DNA of 64,000 bases from Roseiarcus sp963770035 (GTDB lineage: Bacteria > Pseudomonadota > Alphaproteobacteria > Rhizobiales > Beijerinckiaceae): contig CAVYON010000065.1 in the NCBI GenBank assembly GCA_963770035.1, forward strand, positions 27,044-91,043. The letters are read 5' to 3'. The translations under genes and the position numbers were made by a program. Position 1 is the stretch's first letter; every line of letters starts with the position of its first letter. This document shows positions 7,747-16,106 of this stretch, piece after piece. The notes under the pieces are model-generated. The model searched no databases and had not been told where the DNA came from. It saw only the letters and a list, made by a program, of their open reading frames with translations.

Positions 7747-8628
7747 CTACATTTGGGTAAGTCCGAGCGCGGCGCGCGCCTCGGACGGCGACGCGATCTG
7801 GCGTCCGGCGCGGCGTGCGGCGGCGACCAGCGCTGCGACCAACTCGCCGTTCGAAGCCGCACGCGAACCGTCGGGCAGATAGATCGTGTCCTCGAGGCCG
7901 GTGCGCAGGTCGCCGCCGAGTTCGGCGGCGCGCCGGTGCAGCGGCCAGATCTCCCTGCGGCCGATCGCGGTCACGCTCCAGCGCGCGCCGGGCGCGATGA
8001 GCCGCGTCAGGATCGGCAGCAGTTCCGGATCGACCGGCATGCCGGATTCGACGCCCATCACGAAATTGTATTTCGGCGGTCGCGGAAAGCCGTTGTTGCG
8101 GGCGATCGCCGCGGCTGTGCGCACGATGCCGGTGTCGAAGCACTCGAACTCCGGCTCGATGCCGCATTCGCCCATGACGGCGAGGAAAGCCGCGACCTTC
8201 TCGACCGGATTGTCGAACAGCATCGGCGGCCAGGCCCAGGTCCCGTCAGCGCGCGTCTTGAGATAGTTCAGCGACCCGGCGTTGAGCGCGGCAATTTCGG
8301 GCCTGACTTCGCGGAGGCAGGCGGCGGGGCCGGAAATGTCGGGGCCGACGACGCCGGTCGTCTGGTTGACCACAATGTCCGGGCAGGCGTCCCGAATCGC
8401 GGCGATGACGGCGGCGGCCACCGCGGGCTCCCACGACGGAAGATGGCCCTTGCCGGGTTCGAGACGGCGGAAGTGGACGTGGACGACGCTCGCGCCCTCA
8501 TCGAACGCGCGCTTCGCCTCGCGCGCCATCTCTTCCGGCGTGACCGGGGCCGGGTAGACGGCGGGGTCGGTGAGGACGCCGGTCAGGGCGCAGGTGACGA
8601 CGGCTTTGTCCAGATTGGCCTCGCTCAC
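7747..8628 (-). CDS. BKACE family beta-keto acid cleavage enzyme (DUF849)
   Basis: A 293-residue TIM-barrel protein of the family of 3-keto-5-aminohexanoate cleavage enzyme, which condenses a beta-keto acid with acetyl-CoA to give acetoacetate and a new acyl-CoA, using zinc. Visible marks are the N-terminal AVVTCALTGVLT, the metal-binding HVHFR, NQTTG, LNAGSLNY and the C-terminal GLEDTIYLPDG segment. A GTG start at 8628 with AAGGGAG upstream, one base after the stop of the biotin carboxylase gene, gives the normal length; an upstream ATG would add 37 unrelated residues. It sits inside a carboxylase/hydratase/dehydrogenase operon, where one would expect HMG-CoA lyase. Its exact substrate is unknown. 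Confidence 0.88.
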   Translation of the reverse strand: MSEANLDKAVVTCALTGVLTDPAVYPAPVTPEEMAREAKRAFDEGASVVHVHFRRLEPGKGHLPSWEPAVAAAVIAAIRDACPDIVVNQTTGVVGPDISGPAACLREVRPEIAALNAGSLNYLKTRADGTWAWPPMLFDNPVEKVAAFLAVMGECGIEPEFECFDTGIVRTAAAIARNNGFPRPPKYNFVMGVESGMPVDPELLPILTRLIAPGARWSVTAIGRREIWPLHRRAAELGGDLRTGLEDTIYLPDGSRAASNGELVAALVAAARRAGRQIASPSEARAALGLTQM

Positions 8629-8629
8629 G

Positions 8630-10567
8630 TCAGGCTCCCTTGGGCGCGATGGCGAACAGAAGCGCGCGCGCCTCGGCCTGTCGGCCGGCGACAGCGTGCG
8701 CCTCGGCGACGACGCCGTCGATCGGCGCAAGGATCGCATATTGCATTTTCATCGCCTCGACGGTCGCGAGCGCCTGGCCGCGCTTGACCGCGTCGCCGGC
8801 CACGGCCACGACCGAGACGACAACGCCGCTGACCGGCGAGCGGACCGCGCCATCGGCGTCGGCCTCCTTGAGCCGTGGCGGCGCATAGGTGCGATCGGTA
8901 AAGCGGCGACAGACGCCGTCTACGTCGAGCCAGAGATCGTCGCCGTCGCGCGCGTAAGCTGCGCGGAAGACGACGCCGTCAATCCCGTAGCGCGCCTCGC
9001 CGTCGCCAAGAGCGACGCTTTCAAAGGCGAAGTCGTCGCCGTCGATCGCAACGAGGGTTTCCTGACGCTGCCGGCGCACGGAAGCGCGGCGCTCAACGCC
9101 CTCGATGGCGAGCCTTAACGGCGCGGCGCGCCACCCGGCGGTCGGCGACGGCGGAATTCCGCGCTCGACGAAAAGAATGGCTGCGAGCGCGATGGCCTTG
9201 CGGCTCGGCGCCGCCGGGCCGAAAGGCGCCTCGCCGACGAAAGCGGTCGTCGCATGGCCCTCGACGAATTCCGGCCGACGCAGCGTCTCGATCAGGAAAT
9301 CGCGATTGGTGACGACCCCGGCGACGAACGTTCTGTCGAGCGCCCGCAACAGCCTGAGCCGCGCCTCCTCGCGCGTCGCGCCCTGCGCGATGATTTTGGC
9401 GAGCATCGAATCGTAGAAGGGCGTCACCGCCGAGCCCTGTTCGACGCCGGCGTCGACCCGCACGCCTTCGCCCGCAGGCGGACGCCACGCTGCGAGCGTT
9501 CCGATCGACGGCAGGAAGTCGGCCGCCGGATCTTCCGCGTAAAGCCGCGCCTCGATCGCATGGCCGCTGAGCGCGACATCGGCCTGGGCGAAAGGCAGCG
9601 GCTCGCCCTGAGCGACACGGAACTGCAGCCGGACAAGGTCGACGCCGGTCACGCATTCCGTCACCGGATGCTCGACCTGGATGCGGGTGTTCATTTCGAG
9701 GAAGTAGAAGCGCTCATCTCGATCGAGCAGGAACTCGACCGTTCCCGCGCCGACATAGCCGACCGACGCGGCGGCCTTGACCGCGGCCGAGCCCATCGCC
9801 TCGCGCAGCGCCGGCGAGACCGCCGGCGACGGCGCCTCCTCGATCACCTTCTGATGGCGGCGCTGGATCGAGCAGTCGCGCTCGCCGAGATGGACGATCG
9901 CGCCGTGCTCGTCGCCGAACACCTGCACTTCGACATGGCGCGCAGAGAGCAGCGCCCGCTCGAGCAGCAGGCGGCCGTCGCCGAAGGCGCTTTCCGCCTC
10001 GGCGCGGGCCGCCCGCAGCGCCCCGTCCAGGGCCTCGGGCGCGCGCACGATGCGCATGCCGCGCCCGCCGCCGCCGGCCGCGGCCTTCACCATGATGGGA
10101 TAGCCGATCAGCGCCGCCTCTTCGGCGAAGCGCGCAAGCGACTGGTCGTCGCCATGATAGCCCGGAACGCAGGGCACGCCGGCCGCCGCCATTCGCGCCT
10201 TGGCTGCGCTCTTGTCGCCCATGGCGCGGATGGCGGCCGAGGGCGGTCCGACGAACGCGAGCCCGGCTGAGGCGCAGGCCTCGGCGAGATCGGCGTTTTC
10301 GGCGAGAAAGCCGTAGCCCGGGTGAAGCGCTTCGGCGCCGGTCGCCTTCGCCGCGTCGATCAGCGCGCCGATCGACAGATAAGAATGCCCCGGCGAAGAC
10401 GGACCGATGCGAATCGCCTTGTCAGCGAGGCGAACGTGCAGGGCCTTGGCGTCGGCGTCGCTAAAGACGGCGATGGCGGTCAGACCCTCTTCGCGCGCGG
10501 CGCGGATGATCCGGCAGGCGATCTCGCCCCGATTGGCGATGAGGACGGACGAAAACCGCGCGCTCAT
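8630..10567 (-). CDS. Biotin carboxylase / biotin carrier subunit of an acyl-CoA carboxylase (3-methylcrotonyl-CoA carboxylase alpha type)
   Basis: A 645-residue alpha subunit. It holds a biotin carboxylase N-terminus (LIANRGEIACRIIRAAREEG), an ATP-grasp domain with AAAGGGGRGMRIV and the EMNTRIQVEHPVTE signature, and a C-terminal carrier domain with the biotinylation site VEAMKMQ (lysine near residue 611). It charges its own biotin with bicarbonate and ATP and passes CO2 to the beta subunit encoded two genes upstream. Length and domain order match MccA/LiuD-type subunits more than propionyl-CoA ones. The start overlaps the stop of the enoyl-CoA hydratase gene by four bases (ATGA), so the operon is translationally coupled. 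Confidence 0.9.
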   Translation of the reverse strand: MSARFSSVLIANRGEIACRIIRAAREEGLTAIAVFSDADAKALHVRLADKAIRIGPSSPGHSYLSIGALIDAAKATGAEALHPGYGFLAENADLAEACASAGLAFVGPPSAAIRAMGDKSAAKARMAAAGVPCVPGYHGDDQSLARFAEEAALIGYPIMVKAAAGGGGRGMRIVRAPEALDGALRAARAEAESAFGDGRLLLERALLSARHVEVQVFGDEHGAIVHLGERDCSIQRRHQKVIEEAPSPAVSPALREAMGSAAVKAAASVGYVGAGTVEFLLDRDERFYFLEMNTRIQVEHPVTECVTGVDLVRLQFRVAQGEPLPFAQADVALSGHAIEARLYAEDPAADFLPSIGTLAAWRPPAGEGVRVDAGVEQGSAVTPFYDSMLAKIIAQGATREEARLRLLRALDRTFVAGVVTNRDFLIETLRRPEFVEGHATTAFVGEAPFGPAAPSRKAIALAAILFVERGIPPSPTAGWRAAPLRLAIEGVERRASVRRQRQETLVAIDGDDFAFESVALGDGEARYGIDGVVFRAAYARDGDDLWLDVDGVCRRFTDRTYAPPRLKEADADGAVRSPVSGVVVSVVAVAGDAVKRGQALATVEAMKMQYAILAPIDGVVAEAHAVAGRQAEARALLFAIAPKGA

Positions 10568-11361
10568 GGCCTCTCGCTCGCCCAGGCGGGCCGGCGCTTG
10601 CCCGCGAAGGCCGCGAGTCCCTCGCGTCCCTCCGGGCTGCGCAGGGCGGCGGCGAAGCTCCGCGCTGCGGTTTCGATATAGACGTCGGGCGGTTCAACGC
10701 GGCACGCGCGCAACAGCCGCTTTGTCTCGGCGTTGGCGCCCGGCGCACAGCGCTCGATCGCCTTGATCAGCGCGGCGACCTCGGCGTCGCGCGCCTCGAC
10801 GCTGTCACAAAAGACATCCGCGAGGCCGACCGCCGCGGCTTCGCGCCCGTCGAGTCGCCCGCCGGTCAGCGCAAGGCGACGCGCCGTGCGCTCGCCAAGC
10901 CGGGCGACGAGGTAGGGGGCGATCTGCGCCGGAGGAAGACCGAGGCTCGTCTCGGTCAGGGCGAAGCGGGCGCGCTCAGTGGCGATGACGATGTCGGCCG
11001 CCGCGGCGAGCCCCATGCCGCCGCCGACCGCCGCGCCGTCGACGACCGCGAGGGTGACGTACGGCAGCGTGGAGAAGCGGGCGAAGAAGCGACCGCCGGC
11101 CGCGTTGAGCGCCTGAAGCGGATCGATCTCGCCGGGCGCGGGCTCTCTTGCCAGAGCCGCCGACAGCGCTTTGAGGTCGGCGCCGGCGCTGAATACGCCG
11201 CCTTCGCCCTCGACCACCAGCGCGGCGAGATCCTGCGGCGCTGCGTCCAGCGCGCGCTCGATCTCGGCGACCATCCCCGCCGAAAGCGCGTTCTGGCGCT
11301 GCGGCTCGGCCAGAGTGAGGACCAGGCTGCGGCCGGTCCGGCGCGTGCGGACGAGGGACAT
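10564..11361 (-). CDS. Enoyl-CoA hydratase/isomerase family protein (methylglutaconyl-CoA hydratase-like)
   Basis: A 265-residue crotonase-fold protein with the oxyanion-hole segments FSAGADLKAL and VDGAAVGGGMGLAAAADIVI and the ALTETSLGLPPAQIAPYL stretch typical of the family. The glutamate usually found in this last segment is present, so hydratase activity is plausible. The gene lies between the beta and alpha carboxylase subunits. This is the order seen in liu-type (leucine) and atu-type (acyclic terpene) operons, where it hydrates methylglutaconyl-CoA or isohexenyl-glutaconyl-CoA. The substrate here is inferred from context only. Confidence 0.88.
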   Translation of the reverse strand: MSLVRTRRTGRSLVLTLAEPQRQNALSAGMVAEIERALDAAPQDLAALVVEGEGGVFSAGADLKALSAALAREPAPGEIDPLQALNAAGGRFFARFSTLPYVTLAVVDGAAVGGGMGLAAAADIVIATERARFALTETSLGLPPAQIAPYLVARLGERTARRLALTGGRLDGREAAAVGLADVFCDSVEARDAEVAALIKAIERCAPGANAETKRLLRACRVEPPDVYIETAARSFAAALRSPEGREGLAAFAGKRRPAWASERP

Positions 11362-11362
11362 G

Positions 11363-12973
11363 TCAGAACCTCGCGACGCCGAAGGAATTGCGACGCAGGA
11401 CCCGCGCCTCGCTCTCGGCGCAGGTCTCGAGGCAGAAGGCGAGCGTCGCCCGGCTGTCGCGCGGGTCGATCAGCCCGTCGTCCCAGAGGCGCGCCGTGGC
11501 GAAAAGCGCGGTCGACTGCCGGTCGTAGCCGGTCACGATCTTCGCAGCTTGCTTCGTCATGGCTTCGGCGTCGAACGAAAGTCCCCTTGCGCGGGCCGCA
11601 TCCTCGGCGACGATGGTCATCACCTTCGCCGCCTGCTCGCCGCCCATCACGGCGACGCGGGCGTTCGGCCAGGAAAACAGGAACCGCGGATCGAAGCTCC
11701 TGCCGCACATGCCGTAGTGTCCGGCCCCGAACGATCCGCCGATCTGCAGCGTCAGCTTCGGGACGCTGGCGTTGGTGACCGCCTGGATCATTTTCGAGCC
11801 GTGCTTGACGATGCCTGAGCTCTCCGCCGCGATCCCGACCAGATAGCCGGTGGTGTTCTGCAGGAAGACGATCGGGAGCCCCGCCTGGCAACAGAGCTGG
11901 ATGAACTGCCCGGCCTTGCTCGCGCCGGAGGAATCGATCGGACCGTTGTTGCCGAGGAGACCGACTTCTCGGCCCTCGATGGCGGCGTGACCGCAGACGG
12001 TTTCGGGGCCGTAACCCGGCTTGAAGTCGAGAAATTCCGAGCCGTCGACGAACCGCGCGATCACTTCGCGCACGTCGTAGGGTTTCCGGTAGTCGACCGG
12101 CACGATGCCGAGCAGTTCTTCCGGATCGTAGAGCGGCGGCGGAGCGCGCCGCCGCGGCGGCGGAGCGCTCCAACCAAGGTGGGCGAGGATCTCCCGGCCG
12201 ATGCGCAAGGCGTCGGCGTCGTCTTCGGCGAGATATTCGCCGAGGCCTGTCGTGGCGCCGTGCAACTCCGCGCCGCCGAGCGCCTCGTCCGTGGCGATCT
12301 CGCCGGTTGCGGCCTTGAGCAGCGGCGGCCCGGCAAGAAAGACCTTGGACCGGCCGCGCACCATGACGACGTAGTCGGCGAGGCCGGTCTGATAGGCGCC
12401 GCCAGCGGTCGACGAGCCATGGACAATCGAGATGACCGGTATTCCCGCCGCCGAAATGCGCGCCATGTTGGCGAAGGTCGCCCCGCCGCGCACGAACATC
12501 TCGGCCTGCAGCAGAAGATTGGCGCCGGCGCTCTCAACCAGCTGGACGTAAGGCAGCTTCTCGCGGAGCGCGATCTCCTGCGCGCGGATCGCCTTCTCCA
12601 CCCCCATCGGATGCGCGGCGCCGCCCTTGATCCCGGAATCGTTGGCCGCGACCATGCAGCGCACGCCCGCAACGAAGCCGATGCCGGCGATGAGCCCCCC
12701 GCCATAGACGTTCCGGGCCCCGTCATCCTCGTGCATGCTGAGGCCGCACAGCGTCGAGAGCTCGAGAAAGGCCGAATCGCGGTCGAGAAGCCAGTTGATC
12801 CGCTCTCGAGGCGGCAATTGTCCGCGCGAGCGGAATTTGTCGTCGGCGCGAGCGGAGGCGTCGCGAACCCCACGTTCCAGGGCGCGGAATTGAGCGATGA
12901 GTTCGAGGTGCGCTGCACGGTTGGCGCGAAACGCCTCGCTTTCGACGATGACGTTTGACGCGATCGCCGGCAT
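11363..12973 (-). CDS. Carboxyltransferase (beta) subunit of an acyl-CoA carboxylase, 3-methylcrotonyl-CoA carboxylase type
   Basis: A 536-residue carboxyltransferase with the two crotonase-like halves of biotin-dependent acyl-CoA carboxylases: GGGLIAGIGFVAGVRCMVAA and SSTAGGAYQTGLAD in the first, and GLLGNNGPIDSSGASKAGQF, FLQNTTGYLVG and GGSFGAGHYGMCGRSFDPRF in the second. The GNNGP and FLQNTTGY/GMCGR segments are characteristic of methylcrotonyl/geranyl-CoA carboxylases rather than propionyl-CoA carboxylase. It is the first gene of the operon and starts at 12973 with GAGGAAG upstream. It transfers the carboxyl group from biotin to the acyl-CoA; substrate (3-methylcrotonyl-CoA or a longer branched analogue) is not decidable here. 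Confidence 0.9.
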   Translation of the reverse strand: MPAIASNVIVESEAFRANRAAHLELIAQFRALERGVRDASARADDKFRSRGQLPPRERINWLLDRDSAFLELSTLCGLSMHEDDGARNVYGGGLIAGIGFVAGVRCMVAANDSGIKGGAAHPMGVEKAIRAQEIALREKLPYVQLVESAGANLLLQAEMFVRGGATFANMARISAAGIPVISIVHGSSTAGGAYQTGLADYVVMVRGRSKVFLAGPPLLKAATGEIATDEALGGAELHGATTGLGEYLAEDDADALRIGREILAHLGWSAPPPRRRAPPPLYDPEELLGIVPVDYRKPYDVREVIARFVDGSEFLDFKPGYGPETVCGHAAIEGREVGLLGNNGPIDSSGASKAGQFIQLCCQAGLPIVFLQNTTGYLVGIAAESSGIVKHGSKMIQAVTNASVPKLTLQIGGSFGAGHYGMCGRSFDPRFLFSWPNARVAVMGGEQAAKVMTIVAEDAARARGLSFDAEAMTKQAAKIVTGYDRQSTALFATARLWDDGLIDPRDSRATLAFCLETCAESEARVLRRNSFGVARF

Positions 12974-13011
12974 CCTGTCGCTTCCTCCTGATCACGTCCG
13001 CGTGTGCGCGA

Positions 13012-13063
13012 GATCGTTCACATATGATCGTTCATAAGATCATAGGGTCGGGCGGAAAGTCAA
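13012..13063 (-). promoter_or_regulatory. Promoter region with repeated TGAACGATC operator-like sites for the acyl-CoA operon
   Basis: Upstream of the carboxyltransferase gene the minus strand shows TTGACT (13063-13058), a good -35, followed by an AT-richer stretch that can supply a -10. Overlapping and just downstream lie two direct copies of TGAACGATC (13034-13026 and 13020-13012) separated by ATATG, together with a partial dyad ATGATC...GATCAT. Repeats of this kind straddling a start site are what a TetR- or MerR-type repressor of a catabolic operon would bind. No regulator gene is encoded next to it. Confidence 0.5.
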
Positions 13064-13083
13064 ATTGCGGACAGGCGAAGGGG

Positions 13084-13788
13084 CTACAGAAGCGCCTTCT
13101 GGGGGTCGCCGATCATGAAGGCGCGGGTGTCCGGCGGCACGGCGTTCAGGAGATCGCGGATGAACTTCTCACGGACCTGCAAGCTCTGGTCCACGGGCAC
13201 CCCCAAGGTGGACACACGAAACAAGGCGCCGTCCGGAACCCACCCCCGCAGGCCGTATTGGAGCTTCAAGGCGTTGCGCGCCAAGTTGCTGTTTGTGACG
13301 TCATAGCCGATCCGCATCCAGTAGCTGATCGGCTCGATGCGGCCCTCCCGGGTTGCGATGAGGCTGGTCAACGGAATCGGCGTGGAGGTCGGCGACCAGC
13401 TGAACTTCGTCGTCACCGGCCTCGTCACACGGAACCCCTGCGCCGTATAGCAGACCTCGGGGTGGTGCATTTGCAGCCGATCGCTCTGGCTCTCGCCGTA
13501 GGCGATCATCAACATCACGACCTGGCCGTCCTTGTCGACATAGGCGCGGGCCACTTCCTGATTGTAGATCTGCGCCTCCAGCCCGTCCGCGGGAGGCCTG
13601 ATCGCCTGCAAACCCGGCAATTCGGCCCATTCGCCAAATGACCGCGGCACATGGGCGTCGATGTTAAACGCCTCATGCGTCCGCGCCATCAGGCGGTGCG
13701 GCGTTAGCACAAAGGCCAGCGCCGCGGCGGCCAGCATGGCCACGCATGCCAGCGCCATATTCACCGAACGCGCCATGTTGTCATCCAT
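13084..13788 (-). CDS. EpsI/DUF3485 family exosortase-associated protein
   Basis: A 234-residue protein with one N-terminal membrane segment (about residues 10-28, MALACVAMLAAAALAFVL) and a periplasmic domain typical of EpsI: FGEWAEL near the start, VMLMIAYGESQSDRLQMHHPE, the CYTAQGF cysteine motif and the C-terminal RISYWMRIGYDVTN-like segment (ISYWMRIGYDVTN). EpsI-like proteins usually sit next to or are fused to exosortases that sort PEP-CTERM-like proteins in exopolysaccharide loci. No exosortase or glycosyltransferase is present in this window, so it is an orphan here. The start at 13788 lies just before the membrane segment; an ATG twelve bases downstream is an alternative. Confidence 0.8.
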   Translation of the reverse strand: MDDNMARSVNMALACVAMLAAAALAFVLTPHRLMARTHEAFNIDAHVPRSFGEWAELPGLQAIRPPADGLEAQIYNQEVARAYVDKDGQVVMLMIAYGESQSDRLQMHHPEVCYTAQGFRVTRPVTTKFSWSPTSTPIPLTSLIATREGRIEPISYWMRIGYDVTNSNLARNALKLQYGLRGWVPDGALFRVSTLGVPVDQSLQVREKFIRDLLNAVPPDTRAFMIGDPQKALL

Positions 13789-14002
13789 AGGTTGACGATC
13801 CGCAGCGCCTCTATAGCATCTCGGTCGATAACGCCGCAAAGTGTGTACAGAGTGCAACGGGCCAAATTGCGGCGGGCGTCGACGTCCTCCTTTTGGACAG
13901 GCGCCCGGCCAGGCCGAGCAGGCCTTGCCTCCCGGCGTGCATTTTGCGATCCACGTCGCATCTCGCCGGGCCGCGGCGCGCCTTCCGAACAAGGGAAAAC
14001 CA

Positions 14003-15509
14003 ATGACCAGCAGTGAGACTCTCGCACGCGCGGGATTGAACGGCGAGGCGCTTTGGGCCGGATCGCTTGCTGTCCGCTCGCCGATCGACGGTGTTGAGAT
14101 TGCCCGCATTGCGGAGACGCCTCTGTCCGAAATGCCGACGATCCTCGCTCGCGCTCGCGACGCTTTTCTGGCCTGGCGCGAGGTTCCGGCGCCCCGCCGG
14201 GGTGAACTTGTACGGTTGTTCAGCGAGGAGTTGCGCGCCGCCAAGGAGGATCTGGGGGCGGTGGTGACTTTGGAGGCGGGCAAGATCGTTTCCGAGGGGC
14301 TTGGCGAAGTGCAGGAAATGATCGACGTCTGCGACTTCGCCGTCGGACTCTCGCGCCAGATCTATGGCCTGACCATCGCCTCGGAGCGTCCCGGCCATCG
14401 CATGATGGAAACCTGGCATCCGCTCGGGCCTTGCGCGGTCATCTCAGCCTTCAACTTCCCGGTCGCGGTATGGGCCTGGAATGCCGCGCTTGCGCTCGTC
14501 TGCGGAAACCCGGTCATCTGGAAGCCCTCCGAGAAGACGCCTCTCAGCGCGCTGGCCGCCATGACTAGACTTCGACCGGGCGCTCGCCCGCTTCGGCGCC
14601 GACGCGCCGGCTGGACTGGCGCAGATCGTTATCGGAGGCGCGTCGGTCGGCGAGGCCCTGGTCGCCTCGAAGGAGGCGCCGCTCGTTTCGGCGACGGGTT
14701 CGACCCGCATGGGCGCGAGCGTCGGGCCCAAGGTGGCCGCCCGCTTCGGCCGCGCCATCCTCGAACTCGGAGGCAACAATGCCATGATCGTGGCGCCCTC
14801 GGCTGACCTCGACATGGCCGTGCGCGCCATCCTCTTTTCGGCGGTCGGGACGGCCGGACAGCGCTGCACGTCGCTTCGGCGTCTCATCGTCCATCGTTCG
14901 ATCCGCGCCGACCTCACGCGACGGCTCGTCAAGGCCTTTTCCAGCTTGCCGATCGGCGACCCGCGCGAGGCCCGCACACTGGTTGGCCCGCTCATCGACC
15001 ATCCGGCGCGCGACCGAATGGCTGCCGCGCTCGCGCGCGCCAAGGACCAGGGCGGACTTATTCACGGCGGCGGAAGCGTTGCTTCAGGCGTGCCCCACGG
15101 GGGCGCCTATGTTGAGCCGGCGATCGTCGAGATGCCCGGCCAGAGTGCGATCGCGCGCGAGGAAACCTTCGCCCCCATCCTCTACACGTTTGGCTATGAA
15201 ACCCTCGACGAAGCGATCGCCCTACAGAACGACGTTCCGCAGGGTCTGTCGTCCTGCATCTTCACTCTCGATGTCCGCGAGGCGGAGACGTTTTTGTCGG
15301 CGACCGGCTCCGATTGCGGCATCGCCAACGTGAATATCGGCCCCTCCGGGGCCGAGATCGGCGGCGCGTTCGGGGGCGAGAAGGAGACGGGCGGCGGTCG
15401 GGAGAGCGGCTCGGACGCCTGGAAGGCCTACATGCGCCGGCAGACCAGCACGGTGAACTATTCGGCGAAGCTGCCGCTGGCTCAGGGTGTACAGTTCGAC
15501 GTGCGATGA
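14003..15509 (+). pseudogene. Aldehyde dehydrogenase, ALDH7 / aminoadipate-semialdehyde dehydrogenase type, one frameshift
   Basis: The reading frame is conserved over about 501 codons except for one extra base near 14567. The first part carries the NAD-binding fold including PCAVISAFNFPVAVWAWN and WKPSEKTPLSALAA. After the shift the sequence continues in the next frame with FDRALARFG, SATGSTRMG, LELGGNNAMIV (catalytic glutamate region) and GTAGQRCTSLRR with the catalytic cysteine, ending QTSTVNYS as ALDH7 proteins do. Such enzymes oxidise alpha-aminoadipate semialdehyde (lysine catabolism) or related aldehydes with NAD. The start has AAGGG eight bases upstream. Because the rest is pristine, a sequence error is as likely as true inactivation. 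Confidence 0.85.
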
Positions 15510-15545
15510 GGAAATCGTGTCGCTCGCCACGAAGACAGCGAGCGA

Positions 15546-15977
15546 CTACGCCATGGTCGCCTGCAGGCAACGCCCGACGCGCTTGAGCTGGACGCGGCTC
15601 GCGACACCTGTGTTGTCGAGGTTCAGGCTCTGCAGGCACAAGCTCTCGGTCAGGGATAGGTCGAAGGTCTCGAGTGGGTTGCCGGACAGGTCGAGGCTTT
15701 CGACGACCGACCCGGAGCCAAACACTTCGGCGCTGAACGAGCGCAGCTTGTTGTTGGCGAGGATGAGCTCAGTGAGTTTCGCGTTTTGCGCGAAGGTGGC
15801 GCGGTCGACGAACTCAATCTGATTACCCGAGAGGTTGACTTTCGTCACCTGCTCGTACTCTTCGAAAGCGTCGATGTCGATATCGCCGATGTTCTGGTTC
15901 GACAGATCGATCACTTCGCTCTTGATCGTGTACCCGAAGTCCGTGAGTACATCTTTGGTTAGCGTCAACCCAGTCAT
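15546..15977 (-). CDS. Stand-alone leucine-rich repeat protein
   Basis: A 143-residue protein made almost entirely of leucine-rich repeats of about 24 residues: VIDLSNQNIGDIDIDAFEEY, VTKVNLSGNQIEFVDRATF, LTELILANNKLRSFSAEVF and VESLDLSGNPLETFDLSL. Each follows the LxxLxLxxNxL pattern with the Phe spine of typical (eukaryote-like) LRRs. It ends with a short cap containing two cysteines. There is no signal peptide and no partner domain. The ATG at 15977 is preceded by GAGGGG. It lies tail to tail with the ALDH gene and head to head with the oxidoreductase gene. Such proteins bind other proteins; the target is unknown. Base composition is less GC-rich than neighbours, suggesting acquisition. Confidence 0.8.
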   Translation of the reverse strand: MTGLTLTKDVLTDFGYTIKSEVIDLSNQNIGDIDIDAFEEYEQVTKVNLSGNQIEFVDRATFAQNAKLTELILANNKLRSFSAEVFGSGSVVESLDLSGNPLETFDLSLTESLCLQSLNLDNTGVASRVQLKRVGRCLQATMA

Positions 15978-16106
15978 CACAACCCCTCGGAATGGATCTC
16001 GGGCGCCGACATTCGCGCCTTTCGGTCAATCGATAGCGAGGAGAACACGAAAATTTGCCTGCGCCAACGCGACCGGACGTCGCGCAGCCGCGCTGCTGCG
16101 CCCGCA

